Assembly: GCA_900471605.1 (NCBI GenBank)
Contig: UCEY01000006.1
Location: 124,001-188,000, forward strand
Length of the DNA stretch: 64,000 bases
Source of the DNA: Hyphomicrobiales bacterium
GTDB taxonomy: Bacteria > Pseudomonadota > Alphaproteobacteria > Rhizobiales > Rhizobiaceae
Direction: 5' to 3'
The position numbers were made by a program, and so were the translations under genes. Within the stretch, counting starts at the first letter, position 1. Each line of letters starts with the position of its first letter. Shown here piece after piece: positions 27,280 through 35,478 of this stretch. The notes under the pieces are model-generated. The model was not told the origin of the DNA, made no database searches, and saw only the letters and a program-made list of their open reading frames with translations.

Positions 27280-28179
27280 ATGAGAAACCCGTCCATCCCG
27301 TCGCTCAACTGGCTCCGCGTCTTCGAGGCTGCTGCCCGGCACCAGAGTTTTGCAAAAGCCGGCAAGGAGCTGAACATGTCCGCTGCTGCTGTCAGTCAGC
27401 AGGTTCTGGCTCTCGAAACGCATCTCGGACGCCCGCTATTCCTGCGGACAGCAAACAAGGTGATGCTCACTCCCGACGCGAATGACTTCCTGCCGACTGT
27501 GCAGGTCTCGCTTGGGACAATCGAAAGCAAGGCAGCAACGCTCTTCGGAAGGCAGAGGGTCGAGCATGTGACGCTGCTTGCCAGTCAGCTCATGGCAATG
27601 AGCTGGCTCCCACGCGTCATTGCTGACTTCGAGGCTGACAATCCCTCGATCCGGGTCTCCCTGATAATGGAAGGTTCGCAGCGCGACGTCGATGTCGATC
27701 TTCAGATCCGCTTTGGCGAGGAGCCGCAGCTGGTCAGCCACCCCTCCTGGCTGATGGGCCTGTCGCACGTTGTCATGGGCCGCAGGGAGGATGTCGAACG
27801 CATAAGCGGACTGGACGATCTGCTGCGTTTTCGCCTTTTCGATGTGGCCTCGCATGCCATGGGATGGACCGCGCTGCTCAGTCACAATTTTGGTCCTTTG
27901 AAGGGCATTAGTCTGAAGCTCGACGTTGTCGATACAACGCCGCTGGCCCTGATGATGGTAAGCCAGGGACTCGGACTTGCGATCGGTCACCTGCCGGTCT
28001 GCGGGCCCCTGGCGGCTTCTCTCGGCCTTGAAGTCTGTCCCATGGTTTCGAGGACACGAGGTTCCGGCAACTACTATCTGGAGCGCGTCACCGGGCGCCC
28101 TCGGAAGGCCGCGATCGTCGTTCTTGAACAGGCATTGCAGACTGCAGCTCAGTCAGCAATGCGCTCCGGATGGCAATAG
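27280..28179 (+). CDS. LysR family transcriptional regulator (GcvA-like)
   Basis: A 299-residue regulator. The N-terminal winged helix-turn-helix (about 8-66) reads LNWLRVFEAAARHQSFAKAG then SAAAVSQQVLALETHLGRPLF, the GcvA/AmpR-type variant. The effector-binding domain follows (about 90-290). It is divergent from the opine-type importer/oxidase operon, with a T-N11-A palindrome just upstream of its start, the arrangement of OccR and NocR with their operons, although those regulators are not of the GcvA subgroup. Likely inducer: the transported compound (inference). Confidence 0.88.
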   Translation: MRNPSIPSLNWLRVFEAAARHQSFAKAGKELNMSAAAVSQQVLALETHLGRPLFLRTANKVMLTPDANDFLPTVQVSLGTIESKAATLFGRQRVEHVTLLASQLMAMSWLPRVIADFEADNPSIRVSLIMEGSQRDVDVDLQIRFGEEPQLVSHPSWLMGLSHVVMGRREDVERISGLDDLLRFRLFDVASHAMGWTALLSHNFGPLKGISLKLDVVDTTPLALMMVSQGLGLAIGHLPVCGPLAASLGLEVCPMVSRTRGSGNYYLERVTGRPRKAAIVVLEQALQTAAQSAMRSGWQ

Positions 28180-28275
28180 AAGCGGTTTCACGCCCTCGCG
28201 AGGGTTCCTTATTGTCTCAGCGACAGATCAGCTGGGACTTCGAAATCTGGAAGCCGCCAACGCGCCGACGCGATT

Positions 28276-29013
28276 TCAGTCCTGCGCTGTTGGACGAACA
28301 ACGATGCTTCCGACCTCTACATCGCCGGGCTGTTCGATCGCGAAGGCGATGGCGCGTGCGATGGCGTCCGGCGAGATTGCCAGCTGCTCTTTCTGCTTGC
28401 TGATCGTTGCCCTGACGGTCTCGTCGGTAATCGATGAATCGGCAAAGGTCGTGTCGACAAACCCCGGAGACACTTCGGTCACCCTCAGGTTTCGACCTGC
28501 TTCCTGACGCAGTGCTTCGGTGGCGGTGCGAAGCGCGTTCTTGGTGGCGGCATAGACCCCCATTGTCGGAACGATCTTGAGGCCGGCGGTCGACAGGACG
28601 TTGATCACATGACCCTGCCCCTGCCGCGCGAAGACCGGAAGTGCTGCTGCAATACCATAGAGCGTGCCTCGCAGGTTGACGTCGATCATGGCGTCCCAGT
28701 CATCGATACGCAGCGCATCGAAACGAGAAATCGGACCAATGCCTGCATTGTTGACCATCACGTCCAGGCGGCCGAAGGCCTCGCAGGCGCGAGCGACCAG
28801 CATGTTGAGGTCGGACCGCTTCGTCACATCGGTCACGGAAAAGACGGCTTTGCCGCCCGCACCAACTATTTCGTTCGCCACGTCAGCAAGCTCCACCTCG
28901 CTGCGTGCGCCGAGAACGACGCATGCGCCACGCGCCGCCAGATGCAGCGCAGTCGAGCGCCCTATTCCCCGTCCAGCGCCGGTGATGGCGATAATCTTGT
29001 CCTTGATGGTCAT
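28276..29013 (-). CDS. SDR family oxidoreductase
   Basis: A 245-residue short-chain dehydrogenase. It has the cofactor motif TGAGRGIG near residue 10, NNAGIG, the catalytic Ser in NVLSTAGLK, and the Tyr/Lys in YAATKNA. The ending EVGSIVVRPTAQ is as in many SDRs annotated as clavaldehyde- or YdfG-like reductases. ATG 29013 is preferred over ATG 29067 because AAAGGAG lies 7 bases before it. It is divergent from the AraC-type regulator at 29108, which probably controls it. The substrate is unknown. Confidence 0.87.
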   Translation of the reverse strand: MTIKDKIIAITGAGRGIGRSTALHLAARGACVVLGARSEVELADVANEIVGAGGKAVFSVTDVTKRSDLNMLVARACEAFGRLDVMVNNAGIGPISRFDALRIDDWDAMIDVNLRGTLYGIAAALPVFARQGQGHVINVLSTAGLKIVPTMGVYAATKNALRTATEALRQEAGRNLRVTEVSPGFVDTTFADSSITDETVRATISKQKEQLAISPDAIARAIAFAIEQPGDVEVGSIVVRPTAQD

Positions 29014-29107
29014 GGGATGCTCCTTTGAAGTTCCCACAGGATATCGTGGCAAAACTGGACCATCCATGCTTGAATGACTTCATTTTTGTCGAGATCGGCC
29101 AATTCTC

Positions 29108-29995
29108 ATGAACGACACCTTTTCTGACGTGCTGACTGTCCTTGGAACGAGCACTGTTCGTGGAACCAGCCTGGAAGCAGGCGGCGAATGGGCGCTTAGC
29201 TTCGACGGAAGGGGACGCTTGAAATTCGTGGCGGTCCTGAAGGGCAAGTGCTGGCTTGTGCTTTCCGATCGGCCTCCTGAAGCGCTGAACGAGGGGGACG
29301 TGATCCTTCTGAGCGATACCTCCTACACGGTGGCGAGTGATCCTGGCCTTGAGCCGTCAGATGGCATGGAGCTTTACGCGTCTCCGGGCCACAACACGGT
29401 GCGGATTGGAGAGCATTGCGACACTGTCCTGATCGGAGGCGGCAGCGGGTTCGCGGCAGGTTGTGGTTCATTCGTTCTCGAAGCACTCCCACGGTTTCTG
29501 AAGATACCGCCTCGATCGCCGAGCGCCCGAAGCATTGCCTCGACGCTTGCCGCACTCAAGGATGAAGCAGACGCCGAGAGGCTTGGCGGCGGCCTGGTCG
29601 CTGCAAGGCTTGCCGACATTCTTGTCGTGGAGGCCATCAGGGCTTATGTCGCCACCCATCCCGAAGACAAGGTGAGCTGGATCTCCGCACTGTCTGATCC
29701 ACGTCTCGCCAATGTAATCAGGCTCATGCACGAGGATGTGGCGCGTCGCTGGACGATCGAAGCCCTGGCGCGGGAAGTCGGGATGTCGCGCTCGGCACTC
29801 ACGTTGCATTTCTCGCGGCGCGTGGGCCGGCCACCGCTCGACTACCTGACGCGATGGCGCATGATCCTGGCACAGCGGGAACTGGCTCTGGGACGCGGCG
29901 TTCCGGAAGTTGCAGCAGCTGTTGGCTATGCGTCCCAAAGTGCATTTGCCCACGCATTCAAGCGAACCATGGGTCATACCCCCCGGCGACGGTGA
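29108..29995 (+). CDS. AraC family transcriptional regulator with cupin sensor
   Basis: A 295-residue regulator of the cupin-AraC type (AraC-binding-like domain, about 15-200, with KFVAVLKGKCWLVL and LNEGDVILLSDTSYTV). The C-terminal part (about 200-295) has two helix-turn-helix motifs, TIEALAREVGMSRSALTLHF and GVPEVAAAVGYASQSAFAHA, and ends with the usual GHTPRRR. Regulators of this kind commonly control a divergent oxidoreductase gene, here the SDR 95 bases away. The ATG at 29108 has no strong ribosome site. Confidence 0.87.
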   Translation: MNDTFSDVLTVLGTSTVRGTSLEAGGEWALSFDGRGRLKFVAVLKGKCWLVLSDRPPEALNEGDVILLSDTSYTVASDPGLEPSDGMELYASPGHNTVRIGEHCDTVLIGGGSGFAAGCGSFVLEALPRFLKIPPRSPSARSIASTLAALKDEADAERLGGGLVAARLADILVVEAIRAYVATHPEDKVSWISALSDPRLANVIRLMHEDVARRWTIEALAREVGMSRSALTLHFSRRVGRPPLDYLTRWRMILAQRELALGRGVPEVAAAVGYASQSAFAHAFKRTMGHTPRRR

Positions 29996-30046
29996 TCTCG
30001 ACTGCCATTCACGCTGGATGTTCGATCTATCACTGGAACGCTTCGA

Positions 30047-30865
30047 TCATGGCCAGGCGGGCTGCCCTCCCAGGAGGTGCGACTGGGGGATCCAGATCGC
30101 CGAGGTCTCGTCTCCGAAGGGCACGGCGGTTCCCTCGAATGCGCATATCCCGACCCAGGCGCAGACCACGGCGTCGAGCTTGTCCTCGAATGACTTCATC
30201 TGCCATGTCGGTGCATCGAACGGAGGAAGCGGCAGGACGTCAGCGGCGCCCGGCAACCTTGCGTCAAGGCTGGCAACGATCACTCGCCAGGTTTCAAGAA
30301 GCCTGGTCCGCCGGCCGACGGCTGTGTCGGTCGGCCAGTAATCCCGGATCTTCCCGACCTTGTAGGGCAGTCGCCTTGGAGCGCCCGTCAACTCCACCAG
30401 GGCGGGATGGGGATAAACCTCCAGGAGACCCGGCACGGCAAGATCTTTCGTCAGCAGCTTGTATCCGCACTGCGCAAAGCCGGCCCTCAAATTGTCGCTG
30501 ATCCTGCCGGGCCGGATCGAACTTGGCGTGTGCGTGCCGCAATGGCGTGCGCCATAGGCCTTCGAAACCAGATTGTCCGAGACCCGCCGTTCTGCAATGG
30601 TCTCATGAGACAAGGGCATATCCACGGCGACTAAGTCGATCGGAGCTCCTGCGATCTGCTCCGAGGCCGTAAGGACAGCCGCGGCCTCTGCGACCGAGCC
30701 GGATGGTCGCACGCTACCGATCCGTCCTGCCGCGCGGTCTATCAGGTGACCATAGGATGATCCCGCGAAGGTCACGCGCCACCGGCCGGCCTCGGACGAA
30801 ACAAGCGCGATACCGCTCGGCTGTGTTGCAGTCCAGGCTGCGTCGATCCCGAGAATAGCCGTCAT
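30047..30865 (-). CDS. DUF429 domain protein (predicted RNase H-like fold)
   Basis: A 272-residue member of the DUF429 family, which is predicted to have an RNase H-like fold and to be a nuclease. The N-terminal ILGIDAAW supplies the first acidic position, VAVDMPLS the second, and the C-terminal FEDKLDAVVCAWVG the last pair of Asp; these are the expected metal ligands. The frame is open from 31003, but ATG 30865 starts directly before the fold. It lies 11 bases after the exonuclease gene, so the two are co-transcribed and may act together on nucleic acid. Confidence 0.78.
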   Translation of the reverse strand: MTAILGIDAAWTATQPSGIALVSSEAGRWRVTFAGSSYGHLIDRAAGRIGSVRPSGSVAEAAAVLTASEQIAGAPIDLVAVDMPLSHETIAERRVSDNLVSKAYGARHCGTHTPSSIRPGRISDNLRAGFAQCGYKLLTKDLAVPGLLEVYPHPALVELTGAPRRLPYKVGKIRDYWPTDTAVGRRTRLLETWRVIVASLDARLPGAADVLPLPPFDAPTWQMKSFEDKLDAVVCAWVGICAFEGTAVPFGDETSAIWIPQSHLLGGQPAWP

Positions 30866-30876
30866 CGCTTCTCGTC

Positions 30877-31854
30877 TCACGCGCGCCGGAAGCGATCGAA
30901 TGCGGTCAGATGCCTGACCAGCGGATCGGCATCCCACCGGTAGATCTCCGTCCGGAGGAAATGAAGTTCGTCGTCCAGTCCTTCTTCCGGAAGTTCGATC
31001 CACCAGGATTTGGGGAGCGCGTCGGAACCGTCGGCCCAGCGATAGCCGCGCGCCTTCAGGTGATCCTTCATCTCAAATGGCGCGTTCTCCGCATGGATTC
31101 GGACCCTTGATCGCTGGCTGGCTTCATGGAGCTCTGCAAACGGCGCCACGCTCACATCGGCTCGCGTCTGCCCGAGCACCTCGAGGAGGGCGAAACAATC
31201 ATCGACCGCTCGATGTCCGTCGTGAAAATATCCCGATTGCCCGATCAGGTAACCGAGCTTGCTTCCTTCGAAGCCGCGTGCGGCCCAGTCGATCTCGAAG
31301 ACCGAGCAGGCCCAGGCCTTGTGGGTAAACATTGGCGAGAAGGCCTCGCAGAAGGGCCGATCGAAACCCGCATTGTGGGCAACCACGAGGTCAGCCGGCT
31401 CGATAAGGGACCGGAGGCAGGTGATGTCGATCATCTGTCCTGCGACCATGTCGTCGGTAATCCCGGTCAGGCGGGTGATATCGGCCGGGATTGGAACACT
31501 CGGCTGTTGAAGCCCGCCGTAGACGCCGGTGACATCGCCGATCTCACCGGCATCGTTAAAGGTGAAGGCGATAGCGCCGATTTCGATGATTTCGTCGCGG
31601 CGGTGATCAAGCCCGGTGGTTTCGGTATCGAGAATGATGCCCTTCCGAGAAAATCCAGGCCTTGCATGCTCGACAACCGGCCGGCGGGGAAGCCGTCGCA
31701 GTATGCGATAGTTGCCGGTCGCCTCCAGCTGGCGGGCGAGCGCCTCGCTGCCCGAGCTGGCCCCGCCCCGTTCAATCTTCGGTCCGGCGTCCATTTCCAG
31801 ATTGCCGATCCCCGATGCCTCGGCAGCTGAAAAGAAATCCAGTTGCGTGGTCAT
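30877..31854 (-). CDS. 3'-5' exonuclease, DnaQ/DEDD family
   Basis: A 325-residue protein with a DnaQ-like exonuclease domain (about 75-245). Motif Exo I is ILDTETTGLDH (the Asp and Glu metal ligands). The middle acidic motif lies in VVAHNAGFDRPFC, and Exo III is HRAVDDCFALLEVL (His and Asp). A C-terminal extension of about 80 residues (RSRVRIHAENAPF, then WWIELPEEGLDDEL) is not part of the nuclease and resembles the short extension seen in some epsilon-like proteins. ATG 31854 replaces the longer frame from 31947. It is the first gene of the exonuclease/DUF429 pair and divergent from the HTH gene at 32032. Confidence 0.85.
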   Translation of the reverse strand: MTTQLDFFSAAEASGIGNLEMDAGPKIERGGASSGSEALARQLEATGNYRILRRLPRRPVVEHARPGFSRKGIILDTETTGLDHRRDEIIEIGAIAFTFNDAGEIGDVTGVYGGLQQPSVPIPADITRLTGITDDMVAGQMIDITCLRSLIEPADLVVAHNAGFDRPFCEAFSPMFTHKAWACSVFEIDWAARGFEGSKLGYLIGQSGYFHDGHRAVDDCFALLEVLGQTRADVSVAPFAELHEASQRSRVRIHAENAPFEMKDHLKARGYRWADGSDALPKSWWIELPEEGLDDELHFLRTEIYRWDADPLVRHLTAFDRFRRA

Positions 31855-31961
31855 TTCGATCCCTCTGCGTCTTCCCTGCCGCCCACGCACCTTATGGATT
31901 GGCCAGAACGGGATCAATGACTGCAGATGGATTTGCCCCACCCACATCAGTCAAAGATCTC

Positions 31962-31990
31962 TTGACGTGTTCATTTTTGAGCATTATAAC
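31962..31990 (+). promoter_or_regulatory. sigma-70-like promoter of the 32032 gene
   Basis: TTGACG (31962-31967) and TATAAC (31985-31990) are separated by exactly 17 bases, close to the housekeeping consensus, and end 41 bases before the start codon of the downstream gene. The -10 region lies in an otherwise A/T-rich patch. Confidence 0.65.
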
Positions 31991-32003
31991 GATGTTTCGC
32001 TCA
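31978..32003. promoter_or_regulatory. inverted repeat over the -10 region
   Basis: TGAGC (31978-31982) and GCTCA (31999-32003) are inverted copies enclosing the -10 hexamer of the promoter above. Such a site would let a dimeric repressor block transcription; the product of the downstream HTH gene is the obvious candidate. The repeat is short (5 bases per arm), so chance cannot be excluded. Confidence 0.35.
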
Positions 32004-32031
32004 TTTTAGGGCTATATCGAAAGGTTAGAAC

Positions 32032-32625
32032 GTGGATGCAGACGAATTCAAGGGATGGCTGGAATTCATGAAGTTCAATGATGCCGAAGCCACAAGAGCT
32101 CTCGGCGTGGGCTCACGAAACACGGTCGCAAAGTTCAAGGCTGAAGGCGCTCCGCGCTACATCGGCCTGGCCTGCGCCGCTCTCGCTCTCAACGCAAGAC
32201 CCTGGACATATCGTATCGAAGGAACCGAAGAGATGTCAGAAGAAGATCAGCTTATCGAGCAGGCGGTTCGCCAGCAAGGATCAAGAGACTACAACACCCC
32301 GTCCGGCGCCACGCTGGATCAGCTTACGGAATTCATTCAGGCAGGACGTTTCCGTGCCTTTTCCAGGCTCTATCGACGCTTTCAGACGGTCCACCCAGGC
32401 AATGCCGCCTACCTTGAAGCTCAGATAATGCCAAAGGTTCGAAACGCCCTCATCCTGAGAAAGGAATCGTTCAAGGCGCTTCAGACCTACGAAAAGGAAA
32501 ATCCGGAATTCACCACGAAAACATTCGAGGCACTCCAGTCACCTGAAAGCTTCGAAACGCACATGAAGGCGGTGGAAGAGCAGCTCGACCGGATCTGCAC
32601 CGAGCGACGCTCTTCGACAGATTGA
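32032..32625 (+). CDS. small HTH protein of unknown function
   Basis: A 197-residue protein with a GTG start and an AAGGTTAG ribosome site. Residues about 5-45 (WLEFMKFNDAEATRALGV, NTVAKFKAEGAP) look like a helix-turn-helix of the Cro/phage-regulator type, as LGVGSRNTVAKF has the turn and recognition-helix pattern. The remainder (about 60-197) is charged and helical, with no recognised domain. It has a strong promoter with an inverted repeat over the -10, which suggests autoregulation. It stands alone between the divergent nuclease pair and the 3' end of the defence operon, so a regulatory role for that island is possible. Confidence 0.65.
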   Translation: MDADEFKGWLEFMKFNDAEATRALGVGSRNTVAKFKAEGAPRYIGLACAALALNARPWTYRIEGTEEMSEEDQLIEQAVRQQGSRDYNTPSGATLDQLTEFIQAGRFRAFSRLYRRFQTVHPGNAAYLEAQIMPKVRNALILRKESFKALQTYEKENPEFTTKTFEALQSPESFETHMKAVEEQLDRICTERRSSTD

Positions 32626-32723
32626 AGATGAATCATGCCTGGAGCATGGCACGGCGCCATCCAAAGCGTAAACGCATCAAGCAGGAGCCGCGGCGTCTGC
32701 GCCCGGGCTGCCGACGCCGCTCG

Positions 32724-33917
32724 CTAGGGGAGCGGGTTCGTTTCAGCTGCATGGCCGCGAACGGATTGATCGCGTAAGAGCATCTCTCGCCTGATGACGA
32801 AGCTTGTGAATTCCATCATGCTCTTCGGGTTGCCGGCTGATGGCATTGCACAGCCTTCGATGCCATCCGGGTCAAGCTGCGGGATGAAGTGAGCCGTCAC
32901 TGGCTGTGACGCGACAACCTTGCCAGCATGCAGATATTTCGACCGTCGCTGATAGCTTTCCTTGAACATTCTCTCCACACCCGGCCCAAGGTGCCTCCTG
33001 CCAAGATCCACGACACGCTGCGAAATCCTGTGCTGTGGCTGACTGCAAGTCGGGCAGCTGGCAGGCTTGCTCAGGGGGAGATCAACGGATTCGAGAGCCG
33101 AGACGAAAAGTGCCAGAGCAAGGTCTTGGGCGTCAGGTAACTTCCTGTATATGCCAAGGCCCTTGTGGAAGATGCTTGCCGCGCGTGTCAGGCGGTCGTC
33201 ATGGATTTCATCTTCCAAAAGGTCCTCGCAGTATCGCAGCTGAGCTGCGCTGAGCCGAAGCTGATGATCCCGCAAGGGAAAGTCATCAAGCCAGTCTTCC
33301 TCAACCAGGAACTGGTTTGCATCGTCGTGCCCCGCGCTCACGTCGCACTCCCTGTCGCGCACCTGCTCGAACGCAGCATTGGTCATGCAGGAGAGCGCAT
33401 CGATCAACGGGACAAGGCGGACCGCGAATTCATGCCGAAGATCGGCGTCATCGAACCCCCTGACTGCGATACCGATTTCGGTTTCTCCGCTGGTAAGCGG
33501 TCCACAATACCAGTTTCTGCCGCGGTAATGAGCAAGCGGAACCTGCGGGAATGTTCTGACCTGGGTCGAAAGAACGTGCTCGCCGGGCTGCTCCTTTCGT
33601 TCAATAGCCTCCTTCACGCAGGTCCGGAGTATCTGTTCGATGTCGGGGTGTATGTCCTGTGGCCCGTGCTGAAGATCGAACTGGACCGCCCTCATCACAC
33701 CAGCCTGTCTGTAGCGTATGCTCACCTCAATAGCAGTTGGAGCGGTCGTGCCGAGGGACATCCAGCCAAAACGGATCAGCTGCTGCGACCCGGTTCGATG
33801 GGGCGTATACTGCCACCCTAGGCGTCCAAATCGATCGCGCAGGCTTGCCCAGAGGGCACGCAGAAATAGGTTTGAATCCCTCAGAGAGGATAGCTTGAGC
33901 TGGTCAACAACGATCAC
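32724..33917 (-). CDS. defence-operon protein with HEPN-like R-x4-H motif
   Basis: A 397-residue protein, last gene of the seven-gene operon. The frame is open to 33989, but GTG 33917 overlaps the TGA of the preceding gene (GTGA), the usual coupling in this operon. The C-terminal half contains CPTC (288-291) and, after a helical stretch, YQRRSKYLHAG, in which R325 and H330 make the R-x4-H signature of HEPN RNases; the context is similar to ApeA-type HEPN domains. The N-terminal part (about 1-200) is not recognised. I infer a possible abortive-infection-type RNase or sensor; activity is not shown by the sequence. Confidence 0.7.
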   Translation of the reverse strand: MIVVDQLKLSSLRDSNLFLRALWASLRDRFGRLGWQYTPHRTGSQQLIRFGWMSLGTTAPTAIEVSIRYRQAGVMRAVQFDLQHGPQDIHPDIEQILRTCVKEAIERKEQPGEHVLSTQVRTFPQVPLAHYRGRNWYCGPLTSGETEIGIAVRGFDDADLRHEFAVRLVPLIDALSCMTNAAFEQVRDRECDVSAGHDDANQFLVEEDWLDDFPLRDHQLRLSAAQLRYCEDLLEDEIHDDRLTRAASIFHKGLGIYRKLPDAQDLALALFVSALESVDLPLSKPASCPTCSQPQHRISQRVVDLGRRHLGPGVERMFKESYQRRSKYLHAGKVVASQPVTAHFIPQLDPDGIEGCAMPSAGNPKSMMEFTSFVIRREMLLRDQSVRGHAAETNPLP

Positions 33918-35434
33918 AGGACACCGTCGACCAACGTGGAAACAAGGGATTTGGCAGCTACGGGCGTAGCCGCAGGCGAGAGGCCGCATTGCGACAGAAA
34001 TGCCTGCGAAAACTCCACATCCAGGCCCTTTCCATTCTTCGTGGCTTTGTACGTCGAGATCATCAGCCCCTCCGCCTCGACCGCAGATACGAGAGTTGCA
34101 CTCGGCTTTCCGGGAAGGAGAAGGATCCGCCTGTAATCGGAAAGACCAAGCATGCGGCTGTAGAGAACGAGCTGACCGACTCCCTCGTAGATATCTGCAG
34201 CCGAGGCGCCGGTCTTGATTTCCACCAGTATGCTGGATGGTCCGCCAACGATGATGCCATCAACTTCGTAACCGGCCTCGTGACGCAGTTTCAGTAGATC
34301 AAGGCCGGCCTTTTCGACGACACGGTGCAGCGCGAGCCACACCTCTCCTTGAAGTCTCAGTACTTCCTTTTCGGGAGTGGCATCCTTCGCCGGCTTGACG
34401 AATACGCCGCCCTTTTCATCGGACGCCAGGGTCGGAGGTGCGGTCCGGGGGAGAACGAGTCCCTTTGAGAGAAGGCGAGCTCTGGCGCAGGCGTGAACGA
34501 ATTCGCCTGTCTGCCGTCTGATTTCCTCGGCGCTCCCGTCGATGTCTGCAACCACATACCAGGCGCGGGCGATCTTGCTGACGGCGCCGGTAACGATCAC
34601 TGGCTCAAGGCCGCTCAACCTCCTGAATTTCGCGCCTTCGACCTCACCGTCGGAATCCGGGTTTGGACGAAGCCGACCCTGACGGATCACGAAGCGGCGC
34701 CCGACCGTGCTGGTGGCAACACTGACGAGAACATTGGGATCGGCCGCCGCCCCTGGCGCGTTGATCTCGACCGACCATGGCCTGCCCGAACTATGAACCC
34801 CCAGCTGGACATCAAACGCGTTCGCTCTCTTTCCGGATGGAGATGCCTTCAACATCACCATTTCTTCACTCATCCAGAGCCGATTGCCCCTGTCCGGACG
34901 TGATCCCTGCCTCAACGCCTCGAGCCATTCGCCAAGGGCTGCATCAACATCAGACAGCTCTGACATCATTTCCAGGCTCTGAACTGCGAGACGACCTGCC
35001 AGGGCCAGCTCCAGATCGGCAGCTCCTCGCACCGGACCTGGCAAAGTCACGGAAAGCGTCATTTTTCTCGTGTTGTTTCCCCCACGCGCCTGGTCACTCT
35101 CGACCCGGCCACCCGCGGTTCCCAGCGCTTTTCGAAGCTTGACACTCTCCGCGCTCCGAAGGCGCAAGGGAAACGGAAAGGCGCGGGGTTCGAAGCTCGG
35201 ATCGATACCCTTCTCAAGCACGAGTTTCATTACCGGGTCACTGGTGATCTGCGCTCGCGTCAGCGTCGCGTCAACGTTCGACAGTCTTTCCAGAACGATC
35301 TCGACACCGGCCGCATACTGGGAGTTTCGTCCGCGTCCGTCGCCTGATTCAAATGTGATCTCGAAACCTGGATGCGCTCCGACCACGCTGAAGGTCGAAC
35401 GAAGCTCAAGGCCGTTGTTGTCGAGGGGTTTCAC
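33914..35434 (-). CDS. PD-(D/E)XK-like nuclease domain protein in the defence operon
   Basis: A 506-residue protein starting with GTG 35434 after AGGAGGAG. Residues 1-340 are beta-rich and unrecognised. The C-terminal region has a plausible PD-(D/E)XK core: a helix with Glu364, Asp392 in YEVDGIIV, Glu405 and Lys407 in SILVEIKTGA, and a following helix with Gln421 (GVGQLVLYSRML), the E-D-EXK-Q pattern. It lies 45 bases after the AIPR gene and is coupled to the HEPN-like gene. It is not one of the usual partners I know of for MORC/Z1 operons, so it may be an additional effector or a specificity subunit. Confidence 0.72.
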   Translation of the reverse strand: MKPLDNNGLELRSTFSVVGAHPGFEITFESGDGRGRNSQYAAGVEIVLERLSNVDATLTRAQITSDPVMKLVLEKGIDPSFEPRAFPFPLRLRSAESVKLRKALGTAGGRVESDQARGGNNTRKMTLSVTLPGPVRGAADLELALAGRLAVQSLEMMSELSDVDAALGEWLEALRQGSRPDRGNRLWMSEEMVMLKASPSGKRANAFDVQLGVHSSGRPWSVEINAPGAAADPNVLVSVATSTVGRRFVIRQGRLRPNPDSDGEVEGAKFRRLSGLEPVIVTGAVSKIARAWYVVADIDGSAEEIRRQTGEFVHACARARLLSKGLVLPRTAPPTLASDEKGGVFVKPAKDATPEKEVLRLQGEVWLALHRVVEKAGLDLLKLRHEAGYEVDGIIVGGPSSILVEIKTGASAADIYEGVGQLVLYSRMLGLSDYRRILLLPGKPSATLVSAVEAEGLMISTYKATKNGKGLDVEFSQAFLSQCGLSPAATPVAAKSLVSTLVDGVL

Positions 35435-35478
35435 AAATTCTCCTCCTGACCGTCATATCGGCCCTTCATGCCGCGGTT

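Noticed and set aside
33918..33989. Longer start for the HEPN-like gene at 33989
   Set aside because: It would overlap the nuclease gene by 76 bases; the GTGA overlap at 33917 is the normal coupling in this operon.
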